Assembly: GCA_963965975.1 (NCBI GenBank)
Contig: OZ014418.1
Location: 3,236,775 to 3,300,774, forward strand
Length of the DNA: 64,000 nucleotides
DNA from: Xestospongia bergquistia
Lineage: Eukaryota; Porifera; Demospongiae; Haplosclerida; Petrosiidae
Reading direction: 5' to 3'
Shown here: one piece after another, positions 61,101-64,000 of the stretch
Layout: each line of letters begins with the position of its first letter
Position numbering within the stretch: the first letter of the stretch is position 1
The notes under the pieces: model-generated
The model's database searches: none
Told to the model about the DNA's origin: nothing
Seen by the model: the letters and a program-made list of their open reading frames with translations, nothing else
Translations under genes and position numbers: made by a program

Positions 61101-63522
61101 CACTGGAAACACACCTTGGCTCTTCTTTCTTGTTGATGCTCTCAGCAACTATGTTGTAGGGTGGGATTAAAAAAAGGTTTGCTCTTTGTTTTCTAGGATG
61201 GAAGACTAAACAATGGTGGCTATTGTAGAGGTTAGATCAGCTCTTCTAATGGTAGGAGCACCACCAGTTAAATATGCTGGACACAGTTTCTTATTGGAGC
61301 AGCATCAACAGCCTCACTCTGTGAAGTTAAGGACTATACAATAAAAACATTGGGTTGGTGGATAGTGAGGCATATATGTGTAGTGTACTATAGACTTATT
61401 ATGTGAATGTTTATTTATCATGTCTATAGCCCTTGTTAATTATTGTAAACTCTCATTTTATCTGTACTAGGGCTGCACCACATGTTCTTAAATTAGTTAC
61501 TAGAACATTCTAGAGCCCTTCTCATCTTTTGATTTTGTATAAATACTCATTGCCATATGTGTCTAGTAGATTGAGTGTTGTTATAGTTCTTATTGTTGTT
61601 TTCCTCATGGTTGTTCTGATATACTCTTAATACTAATCCCAAGTGTCTACTCTACATCACAATATGCATTACTTTAAACTCCCTGGAGCAGCATTGGCTC
61701 ATTACTCCCAAGTTCTTGTGTCAGCTTCTGAAGATCAGGGTTAATAGGTAGTTGGCCTTGTTCAGACAATAAGTATACACATGGTATTACAGGTTATACT
61801 TCATTTTATTAATTGTCTATTTTGTATTTTTTTCATATTTTTATTATATAATCATATCCATACATATTTACATAACAAAAGACAACTAGCCATTTGATTA
61901 GTGTTAAACCTGTTGTTTTGTATAGTGTATCCTTTTTGCTTCTGCAGTCTGTATTTATTTGCTAGCACTTGTTTGTATTGGTATGCATGCATATTTATTC
62001 TGTGTCCTTTTTCAAGTGGGTGTTAAGAATTTAATAGTATTCAAAGGGCAATTTTTGGTGCTACATTCTACACTCAAGCTTGAAATTTGGTATATTCTAA
62101 GAATATGATAAAAGATGTATTTTTTGCATTATTAGTTCTAGATAAAGGAAAGATATAGATATTTGTCATAATGTACAGTTAGGGTAGAGTGTGGACAGTG
62201 ATTACTACTGAATATTTGGCTTATTATAAAAATTATCAGTGCCAATGTGTTTTGTTATGTATAATGAGTTGTATGTACACTCTATATTTTGTGAAATCAT
62301 ATTTACTCCATTATTGTATTAACAAACATTTAGATAGTAGTTTCAAAGCCATCCCAGTGGGAGGATTAAACACTTATAAAAAGTTTAGATGAACATAAAC
62401 AGATAAAACTATACTGCAACCAAGCAGACGTCAGATATGGCAAACGATTATGCAATTAGAAACATGCAATTTGGGAAAAGACAAGTTTCTCAGCCTGTAC
62501 TTACATATGCTGAATAACAATGCTAACTACAGTGGGCTAATGATATGTCTAAAATAGGGTATGATAAAAAAGACAACAATACATTAATCTGTGATGAAAC
62601 GTTTAGTGAAGAGTAATTCTCATTGTAGAAAACAGACCCGGAAAAGATTGATGATATGACTTTTAACAAGCAACAACTTATTGTGAGCTTTCTATCAAGC
62701 TTTGACATGTAAAGAAAAAAGGCTACATTGACTTTGTACAATTATACTATTTCAAGGTCTTGATGATGACCTCAGACATATTTGGAATTGCAATGAGAGT
62801 TCTTTTCACCTTTGGACAAAGTCTGGCAAAGTCCAAGCTCTTATAGGTGTCAAGATTACGTTCTTGTTCACTTTAGAAGCAGCAGATAGTAACACTTGTG
62901 ATTCCATCTATACATACTTTTCCAGGTGAGATATTGGTATACTTTCCATTAGGAGGATCAGTTAAAGATGCATACTTAAGATGTTCATCAAATGGTTAGA
63001 TGAACACTCAACTATTCTTTGGGTGGTTAAAACTTTCTAGTAAACACATGAAAACAGCTACTTCAATGATCTACTCAACCTTTCCACTTCTCACATGTTT
63101 AACTAGAATATATACAGCAGCCAACTGAAATTACCAAGTCCACACATTTCCCTTTGCATTTACACAAGAAGCTAAGAATATATCTAAGTTCCTTAAATCA
63201 ACAGATACAAGTATCTTTAAAATATCTTGAAAAAACAAGGACTTGGATTGTAGAACCAAAACTCTTATATTTATTAAAAACATTGAATAAATGTGTGACT
63301 GCATCATTAATTTGCATCCATGAACATACAATGTTAATAACATATTTTAATATGTTAAGGATATATAGTAAGTATGTAGTAGACAGATAATGATTACTTT
63401 ACATATACTAACATGCCACTGACCTTGTCTTGAACATTCACTTTCACACAAGCATCTAGAAGGACTTGAACAACCTTATCATTGCCTTTATAACATGATA
63501 TATAGAGAACAGTTTCACCAAC
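46166..63522 (-). CDS. Ankyrin - ROC - COR - death-fold (CARD-like) protein, 5' end beyond window
   Basis: Exons read downward: 63522-63424, 52588-52487, 52122-52030, 51194-51096, 50683-48614, 48521-48455, 46850-46529, 46265-46166. All phases agree to the stop at 46166-46168. The first four are phase-0 ankyrin-repeat cassettes of 33, 34, 31 and 33 codons ([11 protein letters not shown].., [13 protein letters not shown]..). The large exon starts with another ankyrin repeat ([12 protein letters not shown]) and then a ROC-type GTPase: P-loop [16 protein letters not shown], and GSRLDE at the NKxD position, followed by a COR-like winged-helix region. The last exons give an all-helical segment ([18 protein letters not shown].., [10 protein letters not shown]) resembling a CARD or death domain. 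The order ankyrin-ROC-COR-death recalls DAPK1 without its kinase, so a cytosolic cell-death or immune scaffold is likely. The 63,424 exon is joined by phase and strand across a 10.8-kb intron, which is the least certain link. Confidence 0.78.
46851..48454. other. Intron of the ankyrin-ROC gene, no further gene seen
   Basis: AT-rich sequence with short unsupported open frames on both strands; no repeat or mobile element recognised. Confidence 0.4.
51400..51495 (-). pseudogene. Decayed duplicate of an ankyrin exon
   Basis: It copies the exon 51194-51096 together with flanking intron sequence (CATGTGACAACTTA.. and CAATGTCAGGGTTAGCACTG). It still reads [20 protein letters not shown] but has a 3-bp deletion, its acceptor AG has become AC, and its donor GT has become AT (ATAAGTTG). 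Both splice sites are lost while the frame stays open, so the exon is probably skipped. Confidence 0.75.
53116..55700 (+). pseudogene. Decayed Gypsy retrotransposon (gag-pol)
   Basis: Starts with a short gag-like frame (53116-53379). Reverse transcriptase follows in broken frames: [36 protein letters not shown], and the active-site box FVDDVLITG (Phe for the usual Tyr). Then an RNase H part ([27 protein letters not shown]) and integrase core ([21 protein letters not shown]). Many stops and frameshifts. It lies in the large intron of the ankyrin-ROC gene, antisense to it. LTRs not located. Confidence 0.8.
56400..58443 (+). pseudogene. Decayed Copia retrotransposon (pol)
   Basis: Integrase C-terminal part ([31 protein letters not shown]), linker, then reverse transcriptase ([53 protein letters not shown]) and RNase H ([28 protein letters not shown]), ending near 58,443 after [12 protein letters not shown]. 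Premature stops occur at several places, but long open pieces remain (57,092-57,322 and 57,818-58,306), making it younger than the neighbouring Gypsy copies. A purine-rich GTGAGAAGGAG near 58,455 may be the polypurine tract with the 3' LTR after it; the 5' end is truncated. Confidence 0.8.
58745..59340 (+). pseudogene. Gypsy retrotransposon fragment (RT connection to integrase N-terminus)
   Basis: [19 protein letters not shown] with PLRELTKK is the Gypsy RT-RNase H connection; after a gap [20 protein letters not shown] matches the integrase zinc-binding H2C2 region. Distinct from the Gypsy copy at 53,116-55,700. Confidence 0.6.
59520..61400 (+). pseudogene. Decayed DIRS-like retrotransposon with tyrosine recombinase remnant
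   Basis: [14 protein letters not shown] and [19 protein letters not shown] (from about 59,558) correspond to the RT of DIRS elements. Downstream, [14 protein letters not shown] (about 61,040) and [20 protein letters not shown] (about 61,300) match the tyrosine recombinase of DIRS elements around its conserved Lys-Thr-Asp and His/Arg..Tyr segments. The middle of the RT is lost and frames are broken. No split or inverted terminal repeats recognised. Confidence 0.6.
61401..63423. other. Remainder of the large ankyrin-gene intron
   Basis: AT-rich; no gene or clear element. Short open frames on either strand have no family resemblance. Confidence 0.4.
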
Positions 63523-64000
63523 CTACATAAACAAAAAATCAAAATACATTATGATAATGAAACTTACTTATAAAGTCATTTATTACTTTAAGTCAGTTGA
63601 TAAATAGTATGAAAGAGACATTAGAGGCAAGGACATAACTATACTAGAGTATATGTCAAAGTATATAGGTGATTATTAATTCTTCATAACAAAAATTAAC
63701 AATAAATTTGTTCTGTTTATTGTCATTTAAGTCTTCAGTACATATAAAAATTGATATGATATAAATGATGTGATAGTAAATACAATTCATAATAAATTAA
63801 AAGGCTATTATCTATCAGTAATGATCTCATTTATTTATATCTTATTGATAATTTCAATAGCTATTGTAGTAAACCATTTCTTTGTTTGTAGGACAATGAC
63901 ACTCATCTCAGATACTTGTTATTTATTGGTGATCGTAATTCTATAAGTACACAAAAATGTCTAGAATACTTTACAATGTAAGATAGGGATATAAACATTG
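63523..64000. other. Further intron of the ankyrin-ROC gene at the window edge
   Basis: AT-rich, no additional ankyrin cassette recognised before the right edge. Confidence 0.4.

Noticed and set aside
1-64000. tRNA, rRNA or other structured RNA genes
   Set aside because: No A/B-box pair with a plausible cloverleaf or rRNA-like stretch was seen on reading; a covariance search would be needed to exclude them.

Overview
The window is metazoan nuclear DNA. It is AT-rich, and its genes are broken by many short introns (often about 45-60 bp) with ordinary GT-AG junctions. I assembled exons by hand from splice junctions, reading phase and family resemblance. The gene set points to a sponge, most likely a demosponge such as Amphimedon or a relative: a HELZ2-like helicase/RNase, an expanded-type receptor tyrosine kinase, an ankyrin-ROC-COR-death-fold protein, and DIRS, Gypsy, Copia and hAT elements. 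That assignment is inference from gene content and intron style; no ribosomal or mitochondrial marker is present.

Layout. (1) 1-13,650, plus strand: two tandem HELZ2-like genes. The first is cut by the left edge and is a short form (CCCH finger plus one SF1 helicase). The second is complete (2,612 codons: helicase, RNase II/RNB domain, second helicase). (2) 13,650-18,300: gene-poor DNA with a decayed Tigger-type transposase and a tandem array of about 118-bp units, each looking like one mini-exon plus mini-intron. (3) 18,317-22,396, minus strand: a complete 13-exon receptor tyrosine kinase (1,144 codons) with a long Ser/Thr-rich stalk. (4) 22,400-30,230: repeats, an internally deleted hAT element with a perfect 8-bp target duplication, a decayed Gypsy gag-protease segment and a broken 2-hydroxyacid oxidase. 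(5) 30,378-37,878: a 7.5-kb DNA transposon with CACTG...CAGTG ends, carrying two divergent, apparently intact multi-exon genes: a C2H2/DDE-type transposase-like protein (minus) and a SAM-domain protein (plus), separated by only 68 bp. (6) 37,880-44,520: unassigned exons and a tandem set of broken POT/SLC15-type transporter copies. (7) 44,713-45,734, minus: the C-terminal end of an ATG2-like gene with one nonsense codon. (8) 46,166 to the right edge, minus strand: an ankyrin-ROC-COR-CARD-like gene whose 10.8-kb intron has been filled by Gypsy, Copia, Gypsy and DIRS remnants, all in the opposite orientation.

The strongest candidate for an underdescribed system is the two-gene transposon at 30,378-37,878. 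Both reading frames close exactly over 11 and 10 exons, the two genes share a tiny bidirectional promoter, the ends carry arrays of a TGTTATAACA-like palindrome, and a nested non-autonomous element with a 10-bp target duplication sits harmlessly in a transposase intron. Other good leads are the HELZ2-like tandem pair and the ankyrin-ROC-COR-CARD gene with a freshly decayed duplicate ankyrin exon.
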